A DNA stretch of 64,000 nucleotides from Amycolatopsis sp. cg9 (GTDB taxonomy: Bacteria > Actinomycetota > Actinomycetes > Mycobacteriales > Pseudonocardiaceae): assembly GCF_041346945.1 (NCBI RefSeq), contig NZ_CP166850.1:5750501-5814500 (forward strand). The letters run 5' to 3'. The translations under genes were made by a program, and so were the position numbers. The notes under the pieces were generated by a model that saw only the letters and a list, made by a program, of their open reading frames with translations, made no database searches and was not told where the DNA came from. Positions 16,652 through 23,197 of the stretch are shown here, piece after piece; the first letter of the stretch is position 1, and every line of letters begins with the position of its first letter.

Positions 16652-17521
16652 TCACGCAGGACGGTCGCTGGTCGTCCGGCCGGGCTCGGCCGCCCAGGAG
16701 GCCAGCAGGCGCAAGCCGTCGTGGGACGGAGTGCCGGCTTCGGCGGTCCAGACGATGATCTGGAGGTCGGTATCGGCGGCCCAGGTGACGGCGTTCCAGT
16801 CGAGGTGCAGGTCACCGACGACCGCGTGGCGCAGGTGCTTGGATCCGGTGTCCCGGGTCGCGACGTCGTGAGCGGCCCACCACCGGCCGAACTGCTCTTC
16901 GCGGACGGAGAGTTCGCCCACCAGCTCGGCCAGTTGCCGGTCGCCGGGGTTGTTCGCGTTGTGCATGCGCATCTGGGCGATGGCCAGCCGGGTGACGCCT
17001 TCCCAGTCCGCGTACAGCTCGCGCATCGCGGGGTCGGTGATGAGCAGCCTGATGTAGTAGCGCTGTTTCTCGGGGATCTTGCCGAAGTCGGTGATCAGCG
17101 CGGCGCCCATGGCGTTCCAGGCGACGATCTCGGTCCGCGGCCCGATCACGAAAGCGGGGGTGTGCGCCAGGTCGTCGAGCAGGCGCTGCAGCTGCGGCTG
17201 GATCTTGGGCCGCGGCGGTCGCCGCGTCGGCTGGTGGTCGCCCTTGGCCGAGAGCTCGTGCAGGTAGGCGCTCTGGTCGTCGTCCAGGCGCAGAACCCGG
17301 GTCAGGGCGGTCAGCACGGCCGGCGACGCCGGCATCCGGCCCTGTTCGAGGCGGGTGTAGTAGTCGGTGCTGATCGAGGCCAGCACGGCGACCTCTTCCC
17401 GGCGCAGACCCGCGACGCGCCGCTGGCCGCCGTCGGGCAGGCCGACGTCGGCCGGGGTGAGCTCGGCTCGGCGCGCCCGGAGGAATTCCCCCAGTTCGTT
17501 GCGCTGAGGATCGCGGTTCAT
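16652..17521 (-). CDS. XRE/MmyB-type regulator, subfamily II (copy 1)
   Basis: A 289-residue protein. HTH in about residues 8-75 (GEFLRARRAELTPADVGLP, RRVAGLRREEVAVLASIST, YYTRLEQGR), then an MmyB ligand domain with AFVIGPRTEIVAWNAMGAALI and the closing LRLLASWAA. It differs from subfamily I but closely resembles the gene at 19490-20332. A type II palindrome (17558-17573) lies 37 bp upstream of its ATG. Its likely partners are the flavodoxin-to-DJ-1 operon just upstream on the same strand, which has the same palindrome in front. Confidence 0.88.
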   Translation of the reverse strand: MNRDPQRNELGEFLRARRAELTPADVGLPDGGQRRVAGLRREEVAVLASISTDYYTRLEQGRMPASPAVLTALTRVLRLDDDQSAYLHELSAKGDHQPTRRPPRPKIQPQLQRLLDDLAHTPAFVIGPRTEIVAWNAMGAALITDFGKIPEKQRYYIRLLITDPAMRELYADWEGVTRLAIAQMRMHNANNPGDRQLAELVGELSVREEQFGRWWAAHDVATRDTGSKHLRHAVVGDLHLDWNAVTWAADTDLQIIVWTAEAGTPSHDGLRLLASWAAEPGRTTSDRPA

Positions 17522-17557
17522 GTCCCCAGCTTGACATCGGCCGGCGGCGTTGTCAGG

Positions 17558-17573
17558 GGGAGAGTTCTGTCCC
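17558..17573. promoter_or_regulatory. Type II palindrome, site 1 (GGGAG-like, 16 bp)
   Basis: GGGAGAGT followed by TCTGTCCC; 6 of 8 positions pair. It has the same length and outer bases as the sites at 19428 and 20370. It lies upstream of the XRE gene ending at 16652. Confidence 0.5.
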
Positions 17574-17583
17574 AGGGTGGTGT

Positions 17584-17614
17584 GTCCCGGCGACCACGGC
17601 GTGGCCGCCGGGAC
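17584..17614 (-). terminator. Strong hairpin after the DJ-1 gene
   Basis: GTCCCGGCG pairs with CGCCGGGAC, and an inner CCAC/GTGG pair closes a 3-base loop, so the stem is 13 bp with one internal mismatch. It starts 7 bp after the DJ-1 gene stop on the minus strand and would separate that operon from the XRE gene beyond it. Confidence 0.75.
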
Positions 17615-17620
17615 GGGGTC

Positions 17621-18319
17621 TCAGCCGAGGGCTTTGACGATCTCCTGGGCGAGCGGGACGGCCGACGCCGGGTTCTGCCCGGTGTAGAGGGTGCGGTCCA
17701 CCTCGAGGTGCGGGGCGAACGGTTCGCCCTCGCGGTAGTCCGCGCCAAGGTCGCCGACGAGGCGGTCCTGGAGCAGCCACTTCGCCCGGTCGGCGAGGCC
17801 GTTCAGCTTCTCCTCGGCGTTGGACAGCCCGGTCAGGCGGTAGCCGTGGAACGGGGACTTGCCGTCGGCATCCACTGTGGCCAGGAGCGCCGCCGGGCCG
17901 TGGCACACCAGGGACACCGGCTTGCCCGAGGCTAGCCACTCGGTCAGCAGCTTGCCGGATTCGGCGTTGCCGGGCAGGTCCTCCATCGGGCCCCAGCCGC
18001 CGGGGTAGAAGACAGCGTCGTAGTCCTCGATCCGCGCGTCCTCGATGCGGATCGGGTTCGCCAGCTCGGTCGCGTCGCGCAGCGCGGTCTTCGTCTGCTC
18101 GGCGCCCTCGGGGCCGCCGTTGAACTCGGGGGTGAGGCTGAGTGCGTCCGCGGTCGGCGGGACGCCGCCGGGAGTGGCCACGGCGATCTCGTAGCCGGCC
18201 CCTTTGAAGACGGCGTACGGGCCGAGGGCCTCTTCGGCCCAGTAGCCGGCCGGCTGCCGGAAGCCGTCGGCGAGGGTCCAGTGGGTTGCGGCGGTGATGA
18301 CGAACAGGATCTTGGTCAT
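17621..18319 (-). CDS. DJ-1/PfpI-type (Hsp31-like) protein
   Basis: A 232-residue member of the type 1 glutamine amidotransferase-like superfamily. The nucleophile elbow is SLVCHGPAAL (Cys at about residue 139), with Glu in TPEFNGG early on. Long DJ-1 proteins of this sort act as glyoxalase III, deglycase-like or chaperone proteins against reactive carbonyls; which holds here is not known. Its ATG lies 14 bp after the stop of the NTF2-like gene. Last gene of the 19360-17621 operon, with a strong hairpin following. Confidence 0.85.
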   Translation of the reverse strand: MTKILFVITAATHWTLADGFRQPAGYWAEEALGPYAVFKGAGYEIAVATPGGVPPTADALSLTPEFNGGPEGAEQTKTALRDATELANPIRIEDARIEDYDAVFYPGGWGPMEDLPGNAESGKLLTEWLASGKPVSLVCHGPAALLATVDADGKSPFHGYRLTGLSNAEEKLNGLADRAKWLLQDRLVGDLGADYREGEPFAPHLEVDRTLYTGQNPASAVPLAQEIVKALG

Positions 18320-18333
18320 GGAATGCTCCTTGG

Positions 18334-18726
18334 TCAGCCGTTGAGGGCCTGCTGCAGCACGTGGCTGTCAGCGGCCTGCCGGAGGTGGACGAGCTTGCCG
18401 TCGCGGACGGTCCACAGGTGGATGAAGCGGACATCCGCCTTCTCACCGGACTTCGTGATCGCGTGGTAGTTCCCGTAGACGAAGACGTGGTTCTCGTCGT
18501 CGGCGAAGAACTCCTCGGCGCCGGCCGAGAAGGATTCGAAGTCCGGCATCATCCGGCCGAAGAAGTCCCGGCCGACGCTGTCCCACCCGTGGTAGACCCC
18601 GCTGTGGGGGAAGCCGGGGGTGATGTCCCAGACCAGGTCGGGGCTGATGATCTCGGCGGTGACCTCGGGCGCCATGCCGGAGTCGTACAGGCGGCGGACC
18701 AGGGCGGTGTTCGGCGAATCGGACAT
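18334..18726 (-). CDS. SnoaL-like / NTF2-fold protein
   Basis: A 130-residue single-domain protein of the alpha+beta barrel NTF2 fold: helix at the start (NTALVRRLYDSG), DLVWDITPGFP, then FVYGNYHAITKSGEKADVRFIHLWTVRDGKLVHLRQAAD, broken here into its strands by position about 76-120. Such proteins are isomerases, cyclases or lyases on small ring compounds, or orphan. The middle gene of the flavodoxin/NTF2/DJ-1 operon suggests a role in handling a reactive quinone or carbonyl compound. Confidence 0.8.
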   Translation of the reverse strand: MSDSPNTALVRRLYDSGMAPEVTAEIISPDLVWDITPGFPHSGVYHGWDSVGRDFFGRMMPDFESFSAGAEEFFADDENHVFVYGNYHAITKSGEKADVRFIHLWTVRDGKLVHLRQAADSHVLQQALNG

Positions 18727-18754
18727 GATCGTGCTCCTTCGGGTGCGGTGGGCG

Positions 18755-19360
18755 TCAGGCGGTGGCGGTCAGGGCGGCCTGGCCGGCGCGGAACACCGCG
18801 GCCTGGCGGGCGACGCGGGCGCCGAGGTGCTCGGCGGTGGCGATGTCGGACTTGTGGACGCCCTCCGGGCCGACGTCGTTCGGGCTCTGGGCGCCGGCGC
18901 CGAGGAAGAAGCCCAGGCGGTTGATGTCGTCCTCGCTCGCGGTGCTGCTGGCCCAGCCGGGCTGGAGGCCGAGGCTGACCCAGTGCATCGCGTGCTGGGC
19001 GGCCATGGTGGCGAAGTAGCTCAGGGTGGAGGACTTGTCGCCGGTCTTCGCGCCGGAGTTGGTGAAGCCGGCCGCGAGCTTGTCGGCCCAGGTCTGGGTG
19101 AACCAGCGCTTGGTGCTCTCCTGCGCGAAGGCGTGGAACGCGGCCGAGGCGGTGCCCATGTAGGTGGGGGCGCCGAAGATGATCGCGTCGGCGGCGTCCA
19201 GCTGCGCCCACTGCACGCCGGTGATGGTGTCCACGGGGATGGACACCACATCGGCGCCGGCTTCCGCGGCGCCGCGCGCCACGGCCTCGGCGAGGACCGC
19301 GGTGTGACCGTAGCCCGAATGGAAGGCGATCGCGACGCTCGGGCGGACCGGAGAGGACAT
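18755..19360 (-). CDS. Flavodoxin-family NAD(P)H:quinone oxidoreductase-like protein
   Basis: A 201-residue flavodoxin-fold protein: phosphate loop SGYGHTAVLA (about residues 15-24), IIFGAPTYMGT (about 60-70) at the FMN side, and SGAKTGDKSSTL. Relatives (WrbA, NADPH-dependent FMN reductases) give two electrons to quinones, avoiding radicals. It is the first gene of a three-gene operon and has a type II palindrome at 19428-19443, 68-83 bp upstream, so it is probably under one of the two subfamily II XRE regulators. Confidence 0.85.
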   Translation of the reverse strand: MSSPVRPSVAIAFHSGYGHTAVLAEAVARGAAEAGADVVSIPVDTITGVQWAQLDAADAIIFGAPTYMGTASAAFHAFAQESTKRWFTQTWADKLAAGFTNSGAKTGDKSSTLSYFATMAAQHAMHWVSLGLQPGWASSTASEDDINRLGFFLGAGAQSPNDVGPEGVHKSDIATAEHLGARVARQAAVFRAGQAALTATA

Positions 19361-19427
19361 TGGTGCTCCTCGAAAAGTGTGGATCAGGTACGTTCACCAC
19401 AGTGCCTTGCCATGGGGAGTGAAAACA

Positions 19428-19443
19428 GGGAGAGATCGCTCCC
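19428..19443. promoter_or_regulatory. Type II palindrome, site 2 (GGGAGAGA-TCGCTCCC)
   Basis: Seven of 8 positions pair. A second TCTCCC half lies about 10 bp further on (19452-19457). It lies between the flavodoxin operon start (19360) and the end of the XRE gene (19490). Confidence 0.6.
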
Positions 19444-19489
19444 CGGTTGATTTCTCCCTGCTTTTCGCCGGCGAAGGAAATCGGAGCCG

Positions 19490-20332
19490 TCAGGTGGCGG
19501 CCCAGGAGGCGAGCAGGCGCAGTCCGTCGGCGGAGCGGCTGCCGGGTTCGGCCGTCCAGACGACGAGGTGCTGTTCGGGGTCGGCGGTGGAGGTCAGGGT
19601 GTCCCAGTCGAGGATGAGCGAGCCGGCCACCGGGTGGTTCAGGTGCTTGGTGCCCACCCCGCGGCCGGCGACCACGCGGGCGGCCCACCACTGCCGGAAG
19701 TGTTCGTCCCGGGTGGACAGTTCGCCCACGAGTGCGCTCATCCGTCGGTCGCCGGGGGTGCGGGCCGCCTCGACCCGCAGCGTGGCGACGGCCATGCGCG
19801 CGACGTTCTGCCAGTCCGGGTAGAGCTCGCGCATCGCCGGATCCGTGAACAGCAGCCTGATGTAGCTGCGGTGCTTCTCCGGGATCCGGCCGAAGTCGGT
19901 GATCAGGGCCGCGGCCATCGGGTTCCACGCGAGGATGTCGGTGCGCCGGCCGAGCACGAACGCGGGGGTCGCGGTCAGGTCGTCCAGCAACCGCCACAGC
20001 TGCGGCTGGACCTGCTGCCGGGCCCGGCGGTAGGGGCGGTGGTAGATCTCGTTCCCGGCGAGTTCGAACAGGTGGGTGCGCTGCTGCTCGGTCAGCCGCA
20101 GCACGTGGGCGAGGGCGCCCAGAACCGGCCCCGAAGCCGCGATGCGGCCCTGCTCGAGCCGGGCGTAGTAGTTGGTGCTGATGGCCGCGAGGAGGGCGAC
20201 CTCCTCGCGGCGCAAGCCGGCGGCCCGCCGCCGCGGAAGGTCCTCGGGCAGCCCCACGTCACCAGGGGTGAGTTCGGCGCGGCGGGCTTTGAGGAATTCG
20301 CCGAGTTGTCCGGGTCGCGGATTTCGGGTCAT
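19490..20332 (-). CDS. XRE/MmyB-type regulator, subfamily II (copy 2)
   Basis: A 280-residue protein with HTH in about residues 8-75 (GEFLKARRAELTPGDVGLP, AAGLRREEVALLAAIST, YYARLEQGR) and an MmyB ligand domain ending in LRLLASWAAT. It resembles the regulator at 16652-17521 throughout. ATG at 20332 gives the same N-terminal layout; open reading further upstream has no start signal. It is divergent from the NADP oxidoreductase gene at 20439, with a near-perfect type II palindrome (20370-20385) between, so it most likely controls that gene, the zinc dehydrogenase after it and itself. Confidence 0.88.
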   Translation of the reverse strand: MTRNPRPGQLGEFLKARRAELTPGDVGLPEDLPRRRAAGLRREEVALLAAISTNYYARLEQGRIAASGPVLGALAHVLRLTEQQRTHLFELAGNEIYHRPYRRARQQVQPQLWRLLDDLTATPAFVLGRRTDILAWNPMAAALITDFGRIPEKHRSYIRLLFTDPAMRELYPDWQNVARMAVATLRVEAARTPGDRRMSALVGELSTRDEHFRQWWAARVVAGRGVGTKHLNHPVAGSLILDWDTLTSTADPEQHLVVWTAEPGSRSADGLRLLASWAAT

Positions 20333-20369
20333 GCGATCCAGAATCGCATCCCGCGTCGTCCGTGTGAGG

Positions 20370-20385
20370 GGGAGGAATTTCTCCC
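20370..20385. promoter_or_regulatory. Type II palindrome, site 3 (GGGAGGAA-TTTCTCCC)
   Basis: Seven of 8 positions pair. A shorter GGAG-N2-CTCC repeat follows at 20391-20400, so there may be a double site. It lies between the divergent XRE (start 20332) and oxidoreductase (start 20439) genes. Confidence 0.65.
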
Positions 20386-20438
20386 AGGATGGAGTTCTCC
20401 CTTTTTCGATTCGCTCCGGGCATGCGAATGTCAGCGCT

Positions 20439-21374
20439 GTGAAAGCTGTGGGAGTGACCGAGTTCGGCGGGCCCGACGTGTTGCGTGTGCTGGAGCTCCC
20501 GGTTCCCGCGGCGGGTCCGGGCGAGATCCGCATCCGCGTGCGCGCGGCGGGGGTCAACCCGGTCGACGTGCTGGTGCGCCGGGGCCAGGCCTTCGTTTCC
20601 GACGCCGAGCCACCGTACGTCCCGGGCATGGACGCGGCCGGCGTGGTCGAGGAGATCGGCGAGGGGACTGAAACCGATCTCGCCGTCGGCGACCGCGTGA
20701 TGGCCGTCGCGGTCGTGTCCGGCACGCACGGCGCCTACGCCGAGCAGCTCGTCGTCCCCGCCGAGTCGGTGGTCCGGGTCCCGCGCGCCGCGACCGACGT
20801 CGAGGCCGCCACGCTGCCGATGAACGGCCTGACCGCGCGCATGGCGCTGGACCTGCTCGACCTCCCGGCAGGCGCCACCGTGGCGGTCACCGGCGCGGCC
20901 GGCGCGGTCGGCGGCTACGCCGTCCAGCTGGCCAAGGCCGACGGCCTCCGGGTCATCGCCGATGCGGCACCGAAGGACGAGCAGCTGGTCAAGGACCTGG
21001 GTGCCGACGTCGTGCTGCCGCGTGGCACGGAATTCCCCCGGCATGTGCGCACCGAAGTACCCGCTGGTGTCGACGGGCTCGTCGACACCGCGGGCCTCAC
21101 CGAGGCGACTGCCGCGGTGCGCGACGGCGGCCGGGTGGCCACGTCGGCCGGCGGGTTCCAGGAGAGCGCCGGTGAGCGCGGCATCGTCACCGGGCGCACG
21201 TTCGTGCCGCAGTACGCCCGCGACCACGCCAACCTCGACCGCCTCCGTCAGCTGGCGGAAGCCGGACGGATCACCCCGCGGGTCGCGCGGACCCTGCCCG
21301 CCGAGCGCGCTGCCGAAGCACACCGGCTGCTGGAGGCCGGCGGCCTCCGCGGCCGAGTGGTGCTCACGTTCTGA
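20439..21374 (+). CDS. NADP-dependent quinone-type oxidoreductase (zinc-free MDR)
   Basis: A 311-residue medium-chain reductase of the quinone oxidoreductase branch, with no zinc ligands. Seen: VNPVDVLVRRG (about residues 40-50), PGMDAAGVVEEIG, and the AxxGxxG loop VTGAAGAVGGYAVQLAK (about 150-166). The start is taken as GTG 20439 because the family N terminus MKAVGVTEFGGPDVL begins there; the ribosome site is weak. Downstream by 29 bp is the zinc alcohol dehydrogenase, probably in the same transcript. Confidence 0.88.
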   Translation: MKAVGVTEFGGPDVLRVLELPVPAAGPGEIRIRVRAAGVNPVDVLVRRGQAFVSDAEPPYVPGMDAAGVVEEIGEGTETDLAVGDRVMAVAVVSGTHGAYAEQLVVPAESVVRVPRAATDVEAATLPMNGLTARMALDLLDLPAGATVAVTGAAGAVGGYAVQLAKADGLRVIADAAPKDEQLVKDLGADVVLPRGTEFPRHVRTEVPAGVDGLVDTAGLTEATAAVRDGGRVATSAGGFQESAGERGIVTGRTFVPQYARDHANLDRLRQLAEAGRITPRVARTLPAERAAEAHRLLEAGGLRGRVVLTF

Positions 21375-21403
21375 CCATTCCCGAGACGAAAGCGAGAAAC
21401 ACC

Positions 21404-22420
21404 ATGCGTGCCACCGTGATCCACGGCCCCGGCGACATCCGGGTGGAGGACGTCCCCGACCCGAAACTGGTCGAGCCCACCGACGCGATCGTCCGCACGG
21501 TCGCCACCTGCGTGTGCGGGTCCGATCTGTGGGCCTACCGCGGCACGGAGCCAGTCGGCGAGCCGCACCAGATGGGGCACGAGTACGTCGGCGTGGTCGA
21601 AGAAGTCGGCAGCGAGGTCACCTCCGTCCGGCCGGGACAGTTCGTCATCGGTTCGTTCGCGACGTCGGACAACACGTGCCCGAACTGCCGCAACGGCTAC
21701 CAGTCCAACTGTGTGCAACGAGAGTTCATGAGCACCTGCCAGGCCGAGGCGTTCCGCGTCCCGACGGCGGACGGCACCCTGGTCGCCACCCCCGGGCAGC
21801 CGGACGAGGACGTCATCCCCAGCCTGCTGACCCTCTCCGACGTCATGGGTACCGGCTGGTACGCGGCCGTGGCCGCCGAAGTCAAGCCCGGCTCGACCGC
21901 GGTCGTGGTCGGCGACGGCGCGGTCGGCCTGTGCGGCGTGCTCGCGGCCAAGGAACTCGGCGCCGAGCGCGTCATCGCGATGAGCCGCCACGAAAGCCGC
22001 CAGAAGCTGGCTCTGGAGTTCGGGGCCACCGACATCGTCAGCGAGCGCGGCGAGGACGGCGTCGCCCGGATCAAAGACCTGACGAACGGTATCGGCGCGG
22101 ACTCCGTCCTGGAGTGCGTCGGCACCCCGCAGTCGATGCGGCAGGCCCTGCAGTCCACCCGCCCCGGCGGAAACGTCGGCTTCGTCGGCATTCCGCACGA
22201 GGTGGAGATCGACGGTGTGGAGCTGTTCTTCTCCCACGCCGGCCTGCGCGGCGGCCCGGCGCCGGTGCGCGCCTACCTGCCCGACCTCATCACCCGCGTT
22301 CTCGACGGCCACATCGACCCCGGCCGGGTCTTCGACCTGACGCTGCCCCTGGACCAGGCCGCCGAGGGCTACCGGGCCATGGACGAACGCCGCGCGATCA
22401 AAACACTGCTGCGTCCCTGA
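21404..22420 (+). CDS. Zinc-dependent alcohol dehydrogenase (paralogue 2)
   Basis: A 338-residue enzyme, same length as and very like the gene at 10974-11990. Catalytic zinc ligands in TCVCGSDLW and MGHEYVG, structural zinc Cys in CPNCRNGYQSNC, Rossmann loop VVGDGAVGLCG. ATG at 21404 follows GCGAGAAACACC. Operon with the quinone-type reductase before it and the DUF2255 gene after it. Because paralogue 1 sits beside a subfamily I regulator and paralogue 2 beside a subfamily II regulator, the two copies are probably induced by different signals. Confidence 0.9.
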   Translation: MRATVIHGPGDIRVEDVPDPKLVEPTDAIVRTVATCVCGSDLWAYRGTEPVGEPHQMGHEYVGVVEEVGSEVTSVRPGQFVIGSFATSDNTCPNCRNGYQSNCVQREFMSTCQAEAFRVPTADGTLVATPGQPDEDVIPSLLTLSDVMGTGWYAAVAAEVKPGSTAVVVGDGAVGLCGVLAAKELGAERVIAMSRHESRQKLALEFGATDIVSERGEDGVARIKDLTNGIGADSVLECVGTPQSMRQALQSTRPGGNVGFVGIPHEVEIDGVELFFSHAGLRGGPAPVRAYLPDLITRVLDGHIDPGRVFDLTLPLDQAAEGYRAMDERRAIKTLLRP

Positions 22421-22433
22421 GGGAGGCGATCCG

Positions 22434-22805
22434 ATGACCACCTGGACGAACGACGAGCTGACCCGGATCGGGCAGGCCGACGAGCTGCAGCTCGCGGTCC
22501 TGCGCGGCGACGGAACTCCGCGTGCCCGGCTGCCGATCTGGGTCGTGCGCGACGGCGACGCCCTCTACGTCCGCTCTTACCGGGGCAGTGCCGGCGCCTG
22601 GTACCGCGCGGCGGTGAAGCACGGCGAGGGCCACATCCGCGCCGGCGGGGTGGACAAGGACGTCACCTTGGCCGAGGTCGCGGATGTAGCCGTCAACGAC
22701 CGCGTCGACGCTGCCTACCGTGCCAAGTACGGCTGCTACGGCGCGAGCTACCTCGGCCCGATGACGGCTGCGCGGGACACGACGCTCGAGCTCGTCCCGC
22801 GCTGA
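22434..22805 (+). CDS. DUF2255-like small protein
   Basis: A 123-residue protein with the look of DUF2255: WTNDELTRIGQADELQLAV at the start, then PIWVVRDGDALYVRSYRG and a conserved WYRAAVKHGEGHI, with a Tyr/Gly-rich end. The fold is probably a split beta-barrel like flavin-binding nitroreductase-like proteins that act on F420 or FMN substrates. Function unknown. It begins 13 bp after the dehydrogenase stop with GGGAGG upstream, so it is the last gene of the operon. Confidence 0.8.
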   Translation: MTTWTNDELTRIGQADELQLAVLRGDGTPRARLPIWVVRDGDALYVRSYRGSAGAWYRAAVKHGEGHIRAGGVDKDVTLAEVADVAVNDRVDAAYRAKYGCYGASYLGPMTAARDTTLELVPR

Positions 22806-22827
22806 CCACGCACGCGGGAGAAACACG

Positions 22828-23180
22828 GTGCTCGGTCTCGAACTCGTCGTCGTCCTCGGTGCGGCGGTGCTGGTGTGCCACGTGGTTGCGACGAGTTCCG
22901 GCATCGCCTCGTCGATCCTGCTGCTCGCGGTGGGTGTACTGCCGCCCGAAGTGGCGCTGCCTGGTGGGTGTGGAGTTGCACTACGCCCTCTGCGGCCTCG
23001 GGCCCGCCGCCCTGTGGCGTGCGCTGATCGCGGTCGGAGTCGTCTGCGTAGCGCGGCCGTGAGCGCCGGCGCCGCCGACGATCCGGCGTTGCGCTGCTAC
23101 CACGACGACACGGTCCTGCGGCGGCTGCGGGCCGGCCTCGACAACGAAGAGATCCGGCTGACCGGCCGTGCGGCCGCGGA
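22828..23180 (+). pseudogene. Remnant of a CPA1-type cation/proton antiporter
   Basis: The GTG at 22828 opens a frame whose first 45 or so residues (LGLELVVVLGAAVLVCHVVA, then SILLLAVGVLPPEVALPG) look like the first membrane helix and start of the second of actinomycete Na+/H+ antiporters. Then the reading frame changes: a hydrophobic segment (ALWRALIAVGVVCVARP) is read in another frame up to about 23062. After that, the first frame again gives a soluble tail (DDTVLRRLRAGLDNEEIRLTG) typical of the C terminus of such antiporters. Most of the transporter, about 400 residues, is missing, so this is an internally deleted, frameshifted gene. Confidence 0.6.
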
Positions 23181-23197
23181 GCGACCGAACGGAATGG

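Noticed and set aside
22930..22950. GGTGTACTG resembling a type I half site
   Set aside because: It is inside the antiporter remnant, has no second arm and is not near a promoter.
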